From positions 4,774,001 to 4,838,000 of the forward strand of contig JAKGSH010000010.1 of NCBI GenBank assembly GCA_021568835.1: a DNA stretch of 64,000 nt, in the 5' to 3' direction. Shown one piece after another: positions 1 to 8,717 of the stretch (position 1 is the first letter of the stretch; every line of letters starts with the position of its first letter). Source of the DNA: Streptomyces sp. Tue 6430 (lineage in GTDB: Bacteria > Actinomycetota > Actinomycetes > Streptomycetales > Streptomycetaceae). The notes beneath the pieces are model-generated. The model saw only the letters and a list, made by a program, of their open reading frames with translations. It was not told the DNA's origin and made no database searches. Position numbers and translations under genes: made by a program.

Positions 1-2226
1 CCGCGCAGCGACCTCGACCTCCTCCTGCTGCACGACGGCGCCGACGTGCAGGCGGTCGCCGCCCTCGCCGACCGCCTCTGGTACCCCGTCTGGGACCTCG
101 GCCTCGCCCTCGACCACTCCGTCCGCACCCCGGCCGAGGCCCGCAGGACCGCCGGCGAGGACCTCAAGGTCCAGCTCGGCCTGCTCGACGCCCGCCACCT
201 CGCGGGCGATCCGGGACTGACGGCGGGACTGCGGACGGCCGTACTGGCCGACTGGCGCAACCAGGCGCCCAAGCGGCTGCCCGAGCTCCAGGCGCTGTGC
301 GCCGAGCGCGCCGAACGCCAGGGCGAGCTGCAGTACCTGCTGGAACCCGACCTCAAGGAGGCCCGCGGCGGCCTGCGCGACGCCACCGCCCTGCGCGCCG
401 TCGCCGCCTCCTGGCTCGCCGACGCGCCCCGCGAGGGCCTCGACGACGCCCGGCGCCGGCTCCTCGACGTCCGCGACGCCCTGCACCTGGCGACCGGCCG
501 CGCCACCGACCGGCTGGCCCTGCAGGAACAGGACCAGGTCGCCGCCGAACTCGGCCTCCTCGACGCCGACACCCTGCTGCGCCAGGTGTACGAGGCCGCA
601 CGCGTCATCTCGTACGCCGGCGACGTCACCTGGCGCGAGGTGGGGCGCGTGCTCCGGTCGCGCTCGATGCGGCCCCGGCTGCGCGCCATGCTGGGCGGCG
701 GCAAGCCCGCGCCCGAGCGCTCCCCGCTGGCCGAAGGGGTCGTCGAGCAGGACGGCGAGGTGGTGCTCGCCCGCGCCGCGCGCCCCGAACGCGACCCCGT
801 CCTGCCCCTGCGCGCCGCGGCCGCCGCCGCCCAGGCCGGCCTGCCCCTCTCCCTGTACGCCGTGCGGCGCCTCGCCGCGACCGTGCGCCCGCTGCCCACG
901 CCCTGGCCCGCCGAGGCCCGCGAACAGCTCGTCACCCTGCTCGGCTCGGGACAGCCCACCGTCGAGGTCTGGGAGGCGCTGGAGGCCGAGGGCCTGGTCA
1001 CCCGGCTGCTGCCCGACTGGGAACGGGTGCGCTGCCGCCCCCAGCGCAACGCCGTGCACATCTGGACCGTCGACCGGCACCTCATCGAGACCGCCGTACG
1101 CGCCTCCGAGTTCACCCGCCGCGTCAGCCGCCCCGACCTGCTGCTGGTCGCCGCTCTGCTGCACGACATCGGCAAGGGCTGGCCCGGCGACCACTCCGTG
1201 GCCGGCGAGATCATCGTCAAGGACGTGGCCGCCCGCATCGGCTTCGACCGCACCGACGTGGCCGTCCTGTCCACCCTCGTACGCCACCACCTGCTCCTCG
1301 TCGAGACGGCCACCCGCCGCGACCTGGAGGACCCCGCCACCGTCCGCTCGGTCGCCGAGGCGGTCGGCTCCCAGGGCACCCTGGAACTGCTGCACGCGCT
1401 GACCGAGGCCGACGCGCTGGCCACCGGCCCGGCCGCCTGGTCCACCTGGCGCGGCTCGCTCGTGACCGACCTGGTCGGACGCGTCTCGGCGGTGCTCGCC
1501 GGGGACGCCCCCGAGGAGCCCGAGGCCGCCGCGGCCACCGCCGAACAGGAACGGCTCGCCCTCGAGGCGGTCGCCACCGGCGGCCCCGCCCTGTCGCTGC
1601 GCGCCCAGACCGAACCCCCGGCCGGCCCCGTCGAGCAGCCGGCCGGCGATCCCGAGCCGCTCGGCGTGGAACTGCTCATCGCCGTACCCGACCAGCCGGG
1701 CGTGCTGCCCGCGGTGGCCGGGGTGCTCGCCATGCACCGGCTGACCGTGCGCACGGCGGAGCTGCGGGCGCTGGAGCTGCCGTCCGGCGTCGAGGGCTCC
1801 GTCCTGCTGCTGAACTGGCGGGTCGCCGCGGAGTACGGCTCGCTGCCCCAGGCCGCCCGGCTCCGCGCCGACCTGGTGCGCGCCCTGAACGGCTCCCTGG
1901 ACATCGCGGGCCGGCTCGCGGAACGCGACGCGGCCTACCCCCGGCGCCGGGGCGTGGTCGCGCCCCCGCCGCGCGTGACCGTCGCCTCGGCGGCCTCCCG
2001 GCTGGCCACCGTGATCGAGGTGCGCGCGCAGGACGCGCCGGGCCTGCTGTTCCGCATCGGGCGGGCCCTGGAGGACGCGGGCGTGCGGGTGCGCAGCGCG
2101 CACGTCAGCACGCTGGGCGCGAACGCGGTGGACGCCTTTTACGTGACCCAGGCGCACGGGGTGCCTCTGCCGGGCGACGAGGCGGTCTCCCTGGCCCAGA
2201 AGCTGGAGGAGATGCTGCGGGGGTGA
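1..2226 (+). CDS. glnD: GlnD, PII protein nucleotidyltransferase (5' end outside window)
   Basis: This is the carboxy-terminal ~740 codons of the enzyme that modifies and demodifies the nitrogen signal protein PII (GlnK). The reading frame is already open at base 1. Its first codons read PRSDLDLLLLHDG, the catalytic S-x-x-D-x-D strand of the nucleotidyltransferase fold, so only the extreme N-terminus is missing. An HD phosphohydrolase domain follows (LLHDIGKGWPGDHS, about codon 385-400), which removes the modification. Two ACT domains that should sense glutamine come last (about codons 555-620 and 668-735). In S. coelicolor GlnD adenylylates GlnK rather than uridylylating it, and amtB-glnK lie just upstream, which would be outside this window. 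No frameshift is seen. Confidence 0.95.
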   Translation, partial: PRSDLDLLLLHDGADVQAVAALADRLWYPVWDLGLALDHSVRTPAEARRTAGEDLKVQLGLLDARHLAGDPGLTAGLRTAVLADWRNQAPKRLPELQALCAERAERQGELQYLLEPDLKEARGGLRDATALRAVAASWLADAPREGLDDARRRLLDVRDALHLATGRATDRLALQEQDQVAAELGLLDADTLLRQVYEAARVISYAGDVTWREVGRVLRSRSMRPRLRAMLGGGKPAPERSPLAEGVVEQDGEVVLARAARPERDPVLPLRAAAAAAQAGLPLSLYAVRRLAATVRPLPTPWPAEAREQLVTLLGSGQPTVEVWEALEAEGLVTRLLPDWERVRCRPQRNAVHIWTVDRHLIETAVRASEFTRRVSRPDLLLVAALLHDIGKGWPGDHSVAGEIIVKDVAARIGFDRTDVAVLSTLVRHHLLLVETATRRDLEDPATVRSVAEAVGSQGTLELLHALTEADALATGPAAWSTWRGSLVTDLVGRVSAVLAGDAPEEPEAAAATAEQERLALEAVATGGPALSLRAQTEPPAGPVEQPAGDPEPLGVELLIAVPDQPGVLPAVAGVLAMHRLTVRTAELRALELPSGVEGSVLLLNWRVAAEYGSLPQAARLRADLVRALNGSLDIAGRLAERDAAYPRRRGVVAPPPRVTVASAASRLATVIEVRAQDAPGLLFRIGRALEDAGVRVRSAHVSTLGANAVDAFYVTQAHGVPLPGDEAVSLAQKLEEMLRG

Positions 2227-2352
2227 CCTCGTGGCCGTTCGGTGCGTCGACCGGGTGTGCTCCCCGTCGACGCGAGGACGGCCCGGGGAGGGGCCGATCG
2301 CGAACGACCGACTTGTCACGGTCTCCGGTCGCTCCCCGCCGACGCGGGGATC

Positions 2353-2411
2353 CGCCCCCGTCCGCTCGCTGCGGTGGGCGGGGGCGATTTGCCTGCCGGG
2401 CCGGATACTCT
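2353..2411 (+). promoter_or_regulatory. glnD-ffh gap: possible terminator hairpin and -10 element for ffh
   Basis: The 230-base gap holds an inverted repeat, CGCCCCCG at 2353-2360 against CGGGGGCG at 2379-2386, which could end glnD transcription. A TACTCT hexamer at 2406-2411, about 46 bases before the ffh start, fits the TAnnnT pattern of Streptomyces housekeeping -10 boxes. No convincing -35 is present at 17-18 bases, so the promoter is tentative. Confidence 0.35.
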
Positions 2412-2456
2412 GGAGGGCAGCCCAGTTCCGCCCCGACTTCGAGGACCGACGCCACC

Positions 2457-4007
2457 GTGTTCGATACCCTCTCCGACCGCCTCAGCGCGACTTTCAAAAA
2501 CCTCCGCGGCAAAGGCAGGTTGTCCGAGGCGGACATCGACGCCACGGCCCGCGAGATCCGTATCGCCCTCCTCGAGGCCGACGTGGCCCTGCCGGTCGTC
2601 CGGTCGTTCATCAAGAACGTCAAGGAAAGGGCCCTCGGTGCCGAGGTTTCCAAGGCGCTGAATCCCGCCCAGCAGGTTCTCAAGATCGTCAACGACGAGC
2701 TCGTCACCATTCTCGGCGGCGAGACCCGGCGCCTGCGCTTCGCCAAGAACCCGCCCACCGTGATCATGCTGGCCGGTCTCCAGGGCGCGGGCAAGACGAC
2801 CCTCGCGGGCAAGCTCGGCCGCTGGCTGAAGGAACAGGGGCACTCGCCGCTGCTCGTCGCCGCCGACCTCCAGCGCCCCAACGCCGTCAACCAGCTCAGC
2901 GTCGTCGCCGAGCGGGCCGGCGTGGCCGTCTACGCGCCGCAGCCGGGCAACGGCGTCGGCGACCCGGTCCAGGTCGCCAAGGACTCCATCGACTTCGCGA
3001 AGTCCAAGGTCCACGACATCGTGATCGTGGACACCGCCGGCCGCCTCGGCATCGACGCCGAGCTGATGCGGCAGGCGGCGGACATCCGCGACGCCGTCTC
3101 GCCCGACGAGATCCTCTTCGTCGTCGACGCGATGATCGGCCAGGACGCCGTCAACACCGCCGAGGCCTTCCGCGACGGCGTCGGCTTCGACGGCGTGGTG
3201 CTCTCCAAGCTCGACGGCGACGCCCGCGGTGGTGCCGCCCTGTCGATCCGGCAGATCACCGGCAAGCCGATCATGTTCGCGTCGAACGGCGAGAAGCTCG
3301 ACGAGTTCGACGCGTTCCACCCTGACCGGATGGCCTCCCGCATCCTCGACATGGGTGACCTGCTCACCCTGATCGAGCAGGCGGAGAAGACGTTCAGCCA
3401 GGAAGAGGCCGAGAAGATGGCCTCCAAGCTGGCGTCCAAGAAGGGCCAGGACTTCACCCTGGACGACTTCCTGTCCCAGATGGAACAGGTCAGGAAGATG
3501 GGGTCGATCTCCAAGCTGCTCGGCATGCTGCCGGGCATGGGCCAGATCAAGGACCAGATCCAGAACATCGACGAGCGTGACGTCGACCGTACGGCCGCGA
3601 TCATCAAGTCCATGACCCCGGGCGAGCGCCAGGACCCGACGATCATCAACGGCTCGCGCCGCGCCCGTATCGCCAAGGGCTCCGGTGTCGAGGTCAGCGC
3701 CGTGAAGGGGCTGGTCGAGCGGTTCTTCGAGGCCCGCAAGATGATGTCCCGCATGGCCCAGGGCGGCGGGATGCCGGGCATGCCGGGGATGCCGGGCATG
3801 GGCGGCGGTCCCGGCCGCGCCCGGAAGCAGCCCAAGAAGGCCAAGGGCAAGCAGCGCTCCGGCAACCCGATGAAGCGCAGGCAGCAGGAGCAGGAGGAGG
3901 CCGCCCGCAGGGCCGCCGGGGCCCAGGGCGGCGCCCTCGGCCTGCCGGGCCAGCAGGCCGGCCAGGACTTCGAGCTCCCCGACGAGTTCAAGAAGTTCAT
4001 GGGCTGA
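2457..4007 (+). CDS. ffh: Signal recognition particle GTPase Ffh (SRP54)
   Basis: Protein core of the signal recognition particle. It binds 4.5S RNA and signal sequences of membrane proteins on the ribosome and docks with FtsY in a GTP-dependent step. The 516-residue product begins at GTG 2457 (VFDTLSDRLSATFKNL). The reading frame stays open far upstream, but only this start gives the family N-terminus. The N domain is followed by the G domain with GLQGAGKTT (about residues 105-113), DTAGR and the later guanine-specificity loop. The M domain carries the Met/Gly-rich stretch MPGMPGMPGMGGG and a Lys-rich tail. Length and order match Actinobacterial Ffh. It stands alone between glnD and ftsH and is followed by a strong hairpin. 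Confidence 0.98.
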   Translation: MFDTLSDRLSATFKNLRGKGRLSEADIDATAREIRIALLEADVALPVVRSFIKNVKERALGAEVSKALNPAQQVLKIVNDELVTILGGETRRLRFAKNPPTVIMLAGLQGAGKTTLAGKLGRWLKEQGHSPLLVAADLQRPNAVNQLSVVAERAGVAVYAPQPGNGVGDPVQVAKDSIDFAKSKVHDIVIVDTAGRLGIDAELMRQAADIRDAVSPDEILFVVDAMIGQDAVNTAEAFRDGVGFDGVVLSKLDGDARGGAALSIRQITGKPIMFASNGEKLDEFDAFHPDRMASRILDMGDLLTLIEQAEKTFSQEEAEKMASKLASKKGQDFTLDDFLSQMEQVRKMGSISKLLGMLPGMGQIKDQIQNIDERDVDRTAAIIKSMTPGERQDPTIINGSRRARIAKGSGVEVSAVKGLVERFFEARKMMSRMAQGGGMPGMPGMPGMGGGPGRARKQPKKAKGKQRSGNPMKRRQQEQEEAARRAAGAQGGALGLPGQQAGQDFELPDEFKKFMG

Positions 4008-4025
4008 TCACGGCCGTACGACATC

Positions 4026-4053
4026 GGGGGCACCCCTCCTGGGGGGTGCCCCC
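4026..4053 (+). terminator. Hairpin terminator after ffh
   Basis: A perfect 11-bp stem, GGGGGCACCCC (4026-4036) with GGGGTGCCCCC (4043-4053), around a 6-base loop, 18 bases after the ffh stop. There is no T-tract, as is common for Streptomyces terminators. Confidence 0.8.
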
Positions 4054-4168
4054 CCTTCGCGTGCCCCTCGTGCCGGGGCGGGCGCCCCTTCGCGTTCTCC
4101 TCCGTGTTCTCCGCAGGTTCGCGTCCTCCGCGGGTGCTGACGGGTGCGGCGTGTCGTAACGTCCCGAT

Positions 4169-6109
4169 ATGACCAACTCCGCCCCGCCACGGAAGTCGTC
4201 CGACAAGCCCTGGCGCACCGAGGGCGCCCCGGAGGAGCAGCCGAAGCCGCCGCCGGGCGGACGACGGGTGCGCGGCGGCTGGTGGAGCCTGATCCTCGCC
4301 GCGCTGGTCGTCTTCCTGATCGCGCTGCTCGTGCTCTCCCTCTACAACAAGGGCGACGAGCCGACGATCTCCTACACCGAGTTCAGCAAGCAGGTCGACG
4401 CCGGCAACGTCAGCAAGATCTACGCCAAGGGTGACGCGATCCAGGGACAGCTCAGGAAGGGGCGGGACAAACCGCAGGGCGACGGCACGTACACCAAGTT
4501 CCGCACCGAGCGGCCGACCTTCGCGGACGACCGACTCTGGGAACACCTGACCGAGAACGACGTCACCGTCACCGCCGAACCGGTCGTCCGCCAGCGCAGT
4601 CTTCTGGCCAATCTGCTGATCGCGCTCGCCCCGATGGTGCTGCTCGTCGCCGTGTGGGTGTTCATCGCCCGGCGGATGCGCTCGGGCTTCGGCGGGGCGG
4701 GCGGCATGCTGGGCCGCAAGGCGCCGCCCCGGCCGGTCGAACTGGAGCCGGGGCAGGAGCGGACGACCTTCGACGACGTGGCCGGCATCGACGAGGTCGC
4801 GGGCGAGCTGAGCGATGTCGTCGACTTCCTGAAGAACCCCGACGCCTACCGCAGGATGGGCGCCAAGATGCCCCGCGGCGTGCTGCTCGCCGGCCCGCCC
4901 GGCACCGGCAAGACGCTGCTCGCGCGAGCGGTGGCCGGGGAGGCGGGGGTGCCGTTCTTCTCCGCGTCCGCGTCCGAGTTCATCGAGATGATCGTGGGCG
5001 TCGGCGCCTCCCGGGTGCGGGAGCTGTTCGCGGAGGCCCGCAAGGTGGCCCCGTCGATCATCTTCATCGACGAGATCGACACCATCGGGCGGGCCCGCGG
5101 CGGTGGCTCGGCCATGGGCGGTCACGACGAGCGCGAGCAGACCCTCAACCAGATCCTGACCGAGATGGACGGCTTCTCCGGCTCCGAGGGCGTGATCGTC
5201 CTCGCCGCCACCAACCGCGCCGACATCCTGGACCCGGCCCTCACCCGGCCGGGCCGCTTCGACCGGATCGTCAACGTCTCGCCCCCCGACCGCGGCGGCC
5301 GTGAGGCGATCCTCGCGATCCACACCCGGGAGATCCCGCTCGCCGGGGACGTCGACCTCGCCCAGGTGGCCCGTACGACCCCGGGCATGACCGGTGCCGA
5401 GCTGGCCAACCTCGCCAACGAGGCGGCGCTGCTCGCCGTCAAGCGGGGACAGGACCGGGTGACCCGGAGCGACCTGTCGGAGGCGCTGGAGAAGGTGCAG
5501 CTCGGCGCGGAACGCTCCCTGGTGATGCCCGAGGAGGAGCGGCGCAGGACGGCGTACCACGAGAGCGGGCACGCCCTGCTGGGGATGCTCCAGCCCGGCG
5601 CCGACCCGGTCCGCAAGATCACCATCGTGCCGCGCGGCCGGGCCCTCGGCGTGACCTTGTCGACGCCGGACGCCGACCGGTACGCGTACACGGAGGAGTA
5701 CCTGCGCGGCCGGGTCATCGGCGCGCTCGGCGGCATGGCGGCCGAGCACGTCGTCTACGACATGATCACGACCGGCTCCGAGAACGACCTGGAGCAGGTC
5801 ACCAACATCGTGCGCGGCATGGTCGGCCGCTGGGGCATGAGCGAGCGCGTCGGCCGCATGTCGGCCCTGCCCGGCGACGCCCAGCAGGCCTACGGGCTCT
5901 CCGCCGCACCGCAGACCCTCGACTCCATCGACGACGAGATGCGGCGCGTCGTCGACGAGTGCTACGAGGAGGCCTGCCGCAAACTCCGCGACCACCGGGG
6001 CCAGTTGGACGCCCTCGCCCGGGCACTGCTGGAGAACGAGACGCTGGACGAGGCGGACGCGTACCGCATCGCGGGCATCACCAGGCCGGCCAAGGACACC
6101 GAGACGTAG
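4169..6109 (+). CDS. ftsH: ATP-dependent zinc metalloprotease FtsH
   Basis: Membrane-anchored AAA+ protease that degrades misfolded membrane proteins and selected cytosolic substrates. The 646-residue protein has a Pro-rich cytosolic lead, a first membrane helix (about 40-60), an extracytoplasmic domain, a second helix (about 144-166), then the AAA domain with Walker A GPPGTGKT (242-249), Walker B IIFIDEID (about 297-304) and the second region of homology. The M41 protease domain carries the zinc motif HESGH (464-468). The start ATG 4169 has no visible ribosome-binding site, and a leaderless or very short leader is possible. The C-terminus is short and lacks the extended tails seen in some paralogues. 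Streptomyces often carry a second ftsH elsewhere, so this may not be the only copy. Confidence 0.97.
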   Translation: MTNSAPPRKSSDKPWRTEGAPEEQPKPPPGGRRVRGGWWSLILAALVVFLIALLVLSLYNKGDEPTISYTEFSKQVDAGNVSKIYAKGDAIQGQLRKGRDKPQGDGTYTKFRTERPTFADDRLWEHLTENDVTVTAEPVVRQRSLLANLLIALAPMVLLVAVWVFIARRMRSGFGGAGGMLGRKAPPRPVELEPGQERTTFDDVAGIDEVAGELSDVVDFLKNPDAYRRMGAKMPRGVLLAGPPGTGKTLLARAVAGEAGVPFFSASASEFIEMIVGVGASRVRELFAEARKVAPSIIFIDEIDTIGRARGGGSAMGGHDEREQTLNQILTEMDGFSGSEGVIVLAATNRADILDPALTRPGRFDRIVNVSPPDRGGREAILAIHTREIPLAGDVDLAQVARTTPGMTGAELANLANEAALLAVKRGQDRVTRSDLSEALEKVQLGAERSLVMPEEERRRTAYHESGHALLGMLQPGADPVRKITIVPRGRALGVTLSTPDADRYAYTEEYLRGRVIGALGGMAAEHVVYDMITTGSENDLEQVTNIVRGMVGRWGMSERVGRMSALPGDAQQAYGLSAAPQTLDSIDDEMRRVVDECYEEACRKLRDHRGQLDALARALLENETLDEADAYRIAGITRPAKDTET

Positions 6110-6136
6110 CGCCCGGCGCCCGGCGCTCGCGGGGGT

Positions 6137-6159
6137 CCCGCGCGTCCGGCGGGCGCGGG
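6137..6159. terminator. Hairpin between convergent ftsH and methyltransferase
   Basis: CCCGCGC (6137-6143) pairs with GCGCGGG (6153-6159) over a 9-base loop in the 67-base gap between two convergent genes. It is a plausible shared terminator, though the stem is short. Confidence 0.45.
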
Positions 6160-6176
6160 GTCTCGGACGCGGCGTC

Positions 6177-7052
6177 TCAGGTGACCCGGGCGATCAGGTA
6201 CCGGAACACGTTCGGCATCCACACCGTGCCGTCCGTGCGCCGGTAGGGGTGGAGCGCCTCGGTCACCTCCTTGTCCACCTGCGCCCGGTCCGTCGCGGAG
6301 ACCGCCGCGTCGAACAGTCCCGTGGACAACAGGCCCTTGAGCGCGCTGTCCACGCCCGCGTACCCGAACGGGCAGGCCACCCGGCCGGAGCCGTCGGGCC
6401 GCAGCCCGGCCCGCTGGGCGACCTCCTCCAGGTCGTCGCGCAGCGCCGGGCGCCAGCTGCCCGCCGCCCGCAGCGGATCGGCCAGCCTGGTGGCGACCCG
6501 CAGCACGGACGAGGTCGCGCAGCGCTCCGGCGGACCCCAGCCCACCAGCACCACGGGCGCTCCGCGCTCGGCCAGCGGCGTGGCGGCCGCGAGCAGTTCG
6601 CCGAGCCCCTCCGCGTCGCCCGCGAGGCATCCGATGGGCTCGAAGGCGGTCACCAGGTTGTACGGGGGCCGCTGCGCGTCGGCCGGGTCGCCGGGTGGGC
6701 CGGCCACGAGCCGTGTGCTGTCTGCCGCGCGCGTGCCGTTCCCCGCGCGGGTGCCGCCCGCCTCCGGAGTCAGCCGCTGCCGGGCGAGGGCCAGCCGCTC
6801 CGGGGACCGGGTCTCGACGCCGGTGAGGGCCGCGCCCCTGGAGGCCGCCATCAGCAGGGCCAGCCCGGAACCGCAGCCGAGTCCCAGGAGACGGGTGCCG
6901 GACCCCACTCCCAGTCGCTCGTAGACGGCCTCGTAGAGCGGAACCAGCATCCGCTCCTGGATCTCGGACCAGTCACGCGCGCGTGCACCGCGGTCGACGC
7001 GGAGCGCGGGCCCCGCATGAGGCAGGTGCTCCCGCACGAGCGTAGGTGTCAT
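6177..7052 (-). CDS. SAM-dependent methyltransferase, class I fold
   Basis: A 291-residue protein with the Rossmann motif I LLGLGCGSGLALLMAASRG near residues 60-80, followed by an acidic loop GVETRSPE that would bind the adenosine ribose. This is the pattern of small-molecule or protein class I methyltransferases. No domain points to a substrate. ATG 7052 is preferred to the TTG 15 bases upstream because it removes an otherwise rare TTG start; neither has a strong ribosome-binding site. It is transcribed toward ftsH and away from the decayed prolyl-tRNA synthetase fragment. The same position next to ftsH is, from memory, occupied by a conserved hypothetical or methyltransferase gene in other Streptomyces. 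Function unassigned. Confidence 0.8.
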   Translation of the reverse strand: MTPTLVREHLPHAGPALRVDRGARARDWSEIQERMLVPLYEAVYERLGVGSGTRLLGLGCGSGLALLMAASRGAALTGVETRSPERLALARQRLTPEAGGTRAGNGTRAADSTRLVAGPPGDPADAQRPPYNLVTAFEPIGCLAGDAEGLGELLAAATPLAERGAPVVLVGWGPPERCATSSVLRVATRLADPLRAAGSWRPALRDDLEEVAQRAGLRPDGSGRVACPFGYAGVDSALKGLLSTGLFDAAVSATDRAQVDKEVTEALHPYRRTDGTVWMPNVFRYLIARVT

Positions 7053-7252
7053 GGATGAGTGCCCCAATCCGCCGAGAGTTTGCCGCAGTACTCGTTCGAG
7101 TGGTTCCCGTCAGTGCGCCCGCACTCCCTCCCGTGTGCCAGGTAACTCCCGACTCGCCCCCGCGTCCAGAGGTCGCGAAGGCCCGCTTGCGCGCCGCCCG
7201 CGCGTGTGGCGAGATTTCACGTCCCGGCAACGTGGACCCGTACCATCGCGCC

Positions 7253-7506
7253 ATGGCGAAGGCACCCGTCCTCGCTCCGCGGGAGGACGATCTCCCTCGC
7301 CGGTACCAGGGGCCGGTCGCCGAGGAGGAACCGGCCGACAAGGGACCGGTGCGCGGCACCACGATGATCCGGCCGTGGCGACCCGCGACGGCGGGGAGAC
7401 GGAGGAGCCCGCGGTGACCGTACGGCGTCCGGTCGCGGAGGGCGGGCCGGTGCCCGAGACCGAGGGCGCGCCCGGTAACGTCGCCGTCGTCGCGCGCGCC
7501 CGCTGA
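7253..7506 (+). pseudogene. Decayed N-terminal fragment of a prolyl-tRNA synthetase gene
   Basis: From ATG 7253 the frame reads MAKAPVLAPREDDLPRRYQ and then GPVRGTTMIRPW. This tracks the N-terminus of the archaeal/eukaryotic-type ProRS found as an extra copy in some Streptomyces, which I recall as MAKAPVL-P-x-DDFPRWYQ ... DNGPVRGTMVIRPYGYG. The match then breaks. About 7381-7430, in another frame, the sequence reads GGETEEPAVTVRRP, resembling GGGKELEEPVVVRPTSE of the same enzyme some 55 residues further on. So an internal block is missing, the frame is shifted, several conserved residues are altered, and nothing of the class II catalytic core remains. It cannot encode a working enzyme. The identification rests on remembered family sequences and needs an alignment. 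Confidence 0.65.
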
Positions 7507-7771
7507 ACCGGCGCCCTCCGCCCCGGGAGCGACCGAAACGTCTCTTGCGCCCGGCCGGACACTCCCTCGGCCGTGGACATGACAGGAGATGAGGGGCGTA
7601 CGTGGGGCTACGCACCAGCTTGGTAGGAGCTGTGAGGCTTCTCCGCAGATCGACGCACCCGCCCTCGTCGGGGCGCATCAGGGGCAACTAAGGGCAACTG
7701 ACGGGTACGTGCAAATTATTTGGGATGCCCCGGAATCGGAACACAGCGGCACCCCCGCTCGTTGTCATTAC

Positions 7772-8368
7772 GTGAGCACGACACAGACACCACCTGTTCT
7801 CGCCGCAGAGCTGGCACAGGCGTGGGCCGACATTCAGCGGTACCACCCCGAACTGCCGGACCTTGCCGCGCCAGAGTCACTGATCGGGGAGTCGTCGTCC
7901 GCCTGCGGTCACGAACTCTCCTTCGAGCGACTGCTCCATGAGGCAGTCCACGGCATCGCCGCCGCCCGCGGGGTCCGCGACACCTCCCGCGCCGGCCGCT
8001 ACCACAACCGCCGGTTCCTCGCGATCGCCGAGGAGCTGGGCCTGGACCACCCCGAGGAACCGCATCCCAGCAGCGGCTTCTCGCTGGTGGTCCTCAATCC
8101 CGAGGCCAAGCGGCGCTACCGCCCGACGATCGAGCGCCTCCAGCGGGCCCTCAAGGCCCACGTGGCCGCCACCACCGCCGAGACGACCCGTGCCTTCCGC
8201 GGTCCGGCCGCCCGGCACGGCTCCTCCGGCGGCGGCGTCCGCGTCAAGGCCGTCTGCGACTGCGGACGCAACGTCCGGGTCGTTCCGTCGGTCCTGGCCC
8301 AGGCCCCGATCGTGTGCGGCGGCTGCGGCAAGCCGTTCCGCATCCCGGAGGTCATGGGCGCGGCGTAA
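7772..8368 (+). CDS. SprT-like zinc metalloprotein with C-terminal zinc ribbon
   Basis: A 198-residue protein starting at GTG 7772 (VSTTQTPPVLAAELAQAW). Residues about 60-95 contain HEAVHGIAAARG followed by a short loop and YHNRRF. This is the HExxH zinc-protease motif in the arrangement seen in SprT-like domains. Near the C-terminus CDCGRN (about 170) and CGGCGK (about 188) form a likely zinc ribbon. SprT/Spartan relatives act on DNA-protein crosslinks or other protein substrates, but no DNA-binding role is shown here. Similar proteins occur both in Streptomyces cores and in actinophages or integrative elements. The gene is single, with a hairpin directly after it and rpsP 350 bases on. The longer upstream reading frame has no family support. 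Confidence 0.8.
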   Translation: MSTTQTPPVLAAELAQAWADIQRYHPELPDLAAPESLIGESSSACGHELSFERLLHEAVHGIAAARGVRDTSRAGRYHNRRFLAIAEELGLDHPEEPHPSSGFSLVVLNPEAKRRYRPTIERLQRALKAHVAATTAETTRAFRGPAARHGSSGGGVRVKAVCDCGRNVRVVPSVLAQAPIVCGGCGKPFRIPEVMGAA

Positions 8369-8420
8369 CCGCGGGCGCGGACGCACCGGCATCTCGTGGC
8401 TGCCGGTTCGACGGGCGTCA

Positions 8421-8450
8421 CGGGGGAGCCGTCACCCGACGGCTCCCCCG
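8421..8450 (+). terminator. Hairpin terminator before rpsP
   Basis: A perfect 12-bp stem, CGGGGGAGCCGT (8421-8432) with ACGGCTCCCCCG (8439-8450), around a 6-base loop. It isolates the SprT-like gene from the ribosomal operon. The rest of the 349-base gap up to 8717 holds only a weak -10-like CAGAAT at 8578-8583 with no matching -35. Confidence 0.8.
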
Positions 8451-8717
8451 CGGACGCCCACGCACACCCGGCGCAGGGCCGCCGTACGGCAGCAGTACGG
8501 CAGCCGAGGCGCCGCGCCGGGTGCTCCTGCGGCATGCCCCGGCGCACCCGCGGCTCAGGAGGGCCCGCGAGGTGTGGCAGAATGGTCAGCTGTACTCGAC
8601 AGCCGAACAGGACCCCTCTCTCCTCCGGCTGACGCGTCCATCGGGCACTCGGGTACCGCAACCCCACGCGGCAATCTCGCCGTGCCCAACCACGTCAATC
8701 CAGGAGAACTCACTCCC

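Noticed and set aside
297..2456. A long N-terminal extension of Ffh
   Set aside because: The residues are an Arg/Pro/Ala-rich reading of glnD in the wrong frame; the real start at 2457 gives the family N-terminus.
2930..5995. A 1021-residue open frame on the minus strand across ffh and ftsH
   Set aside because: It is a shadow of strong coding genes on the plus strand; high G+C leaves antisense frames open. The composition is low-complexity and no domain is visible.
8578..8583. CAGAAT as the rpsP -10 element
   Set aside because: There is no -35 partner; reported only in passing under the terminator entry.
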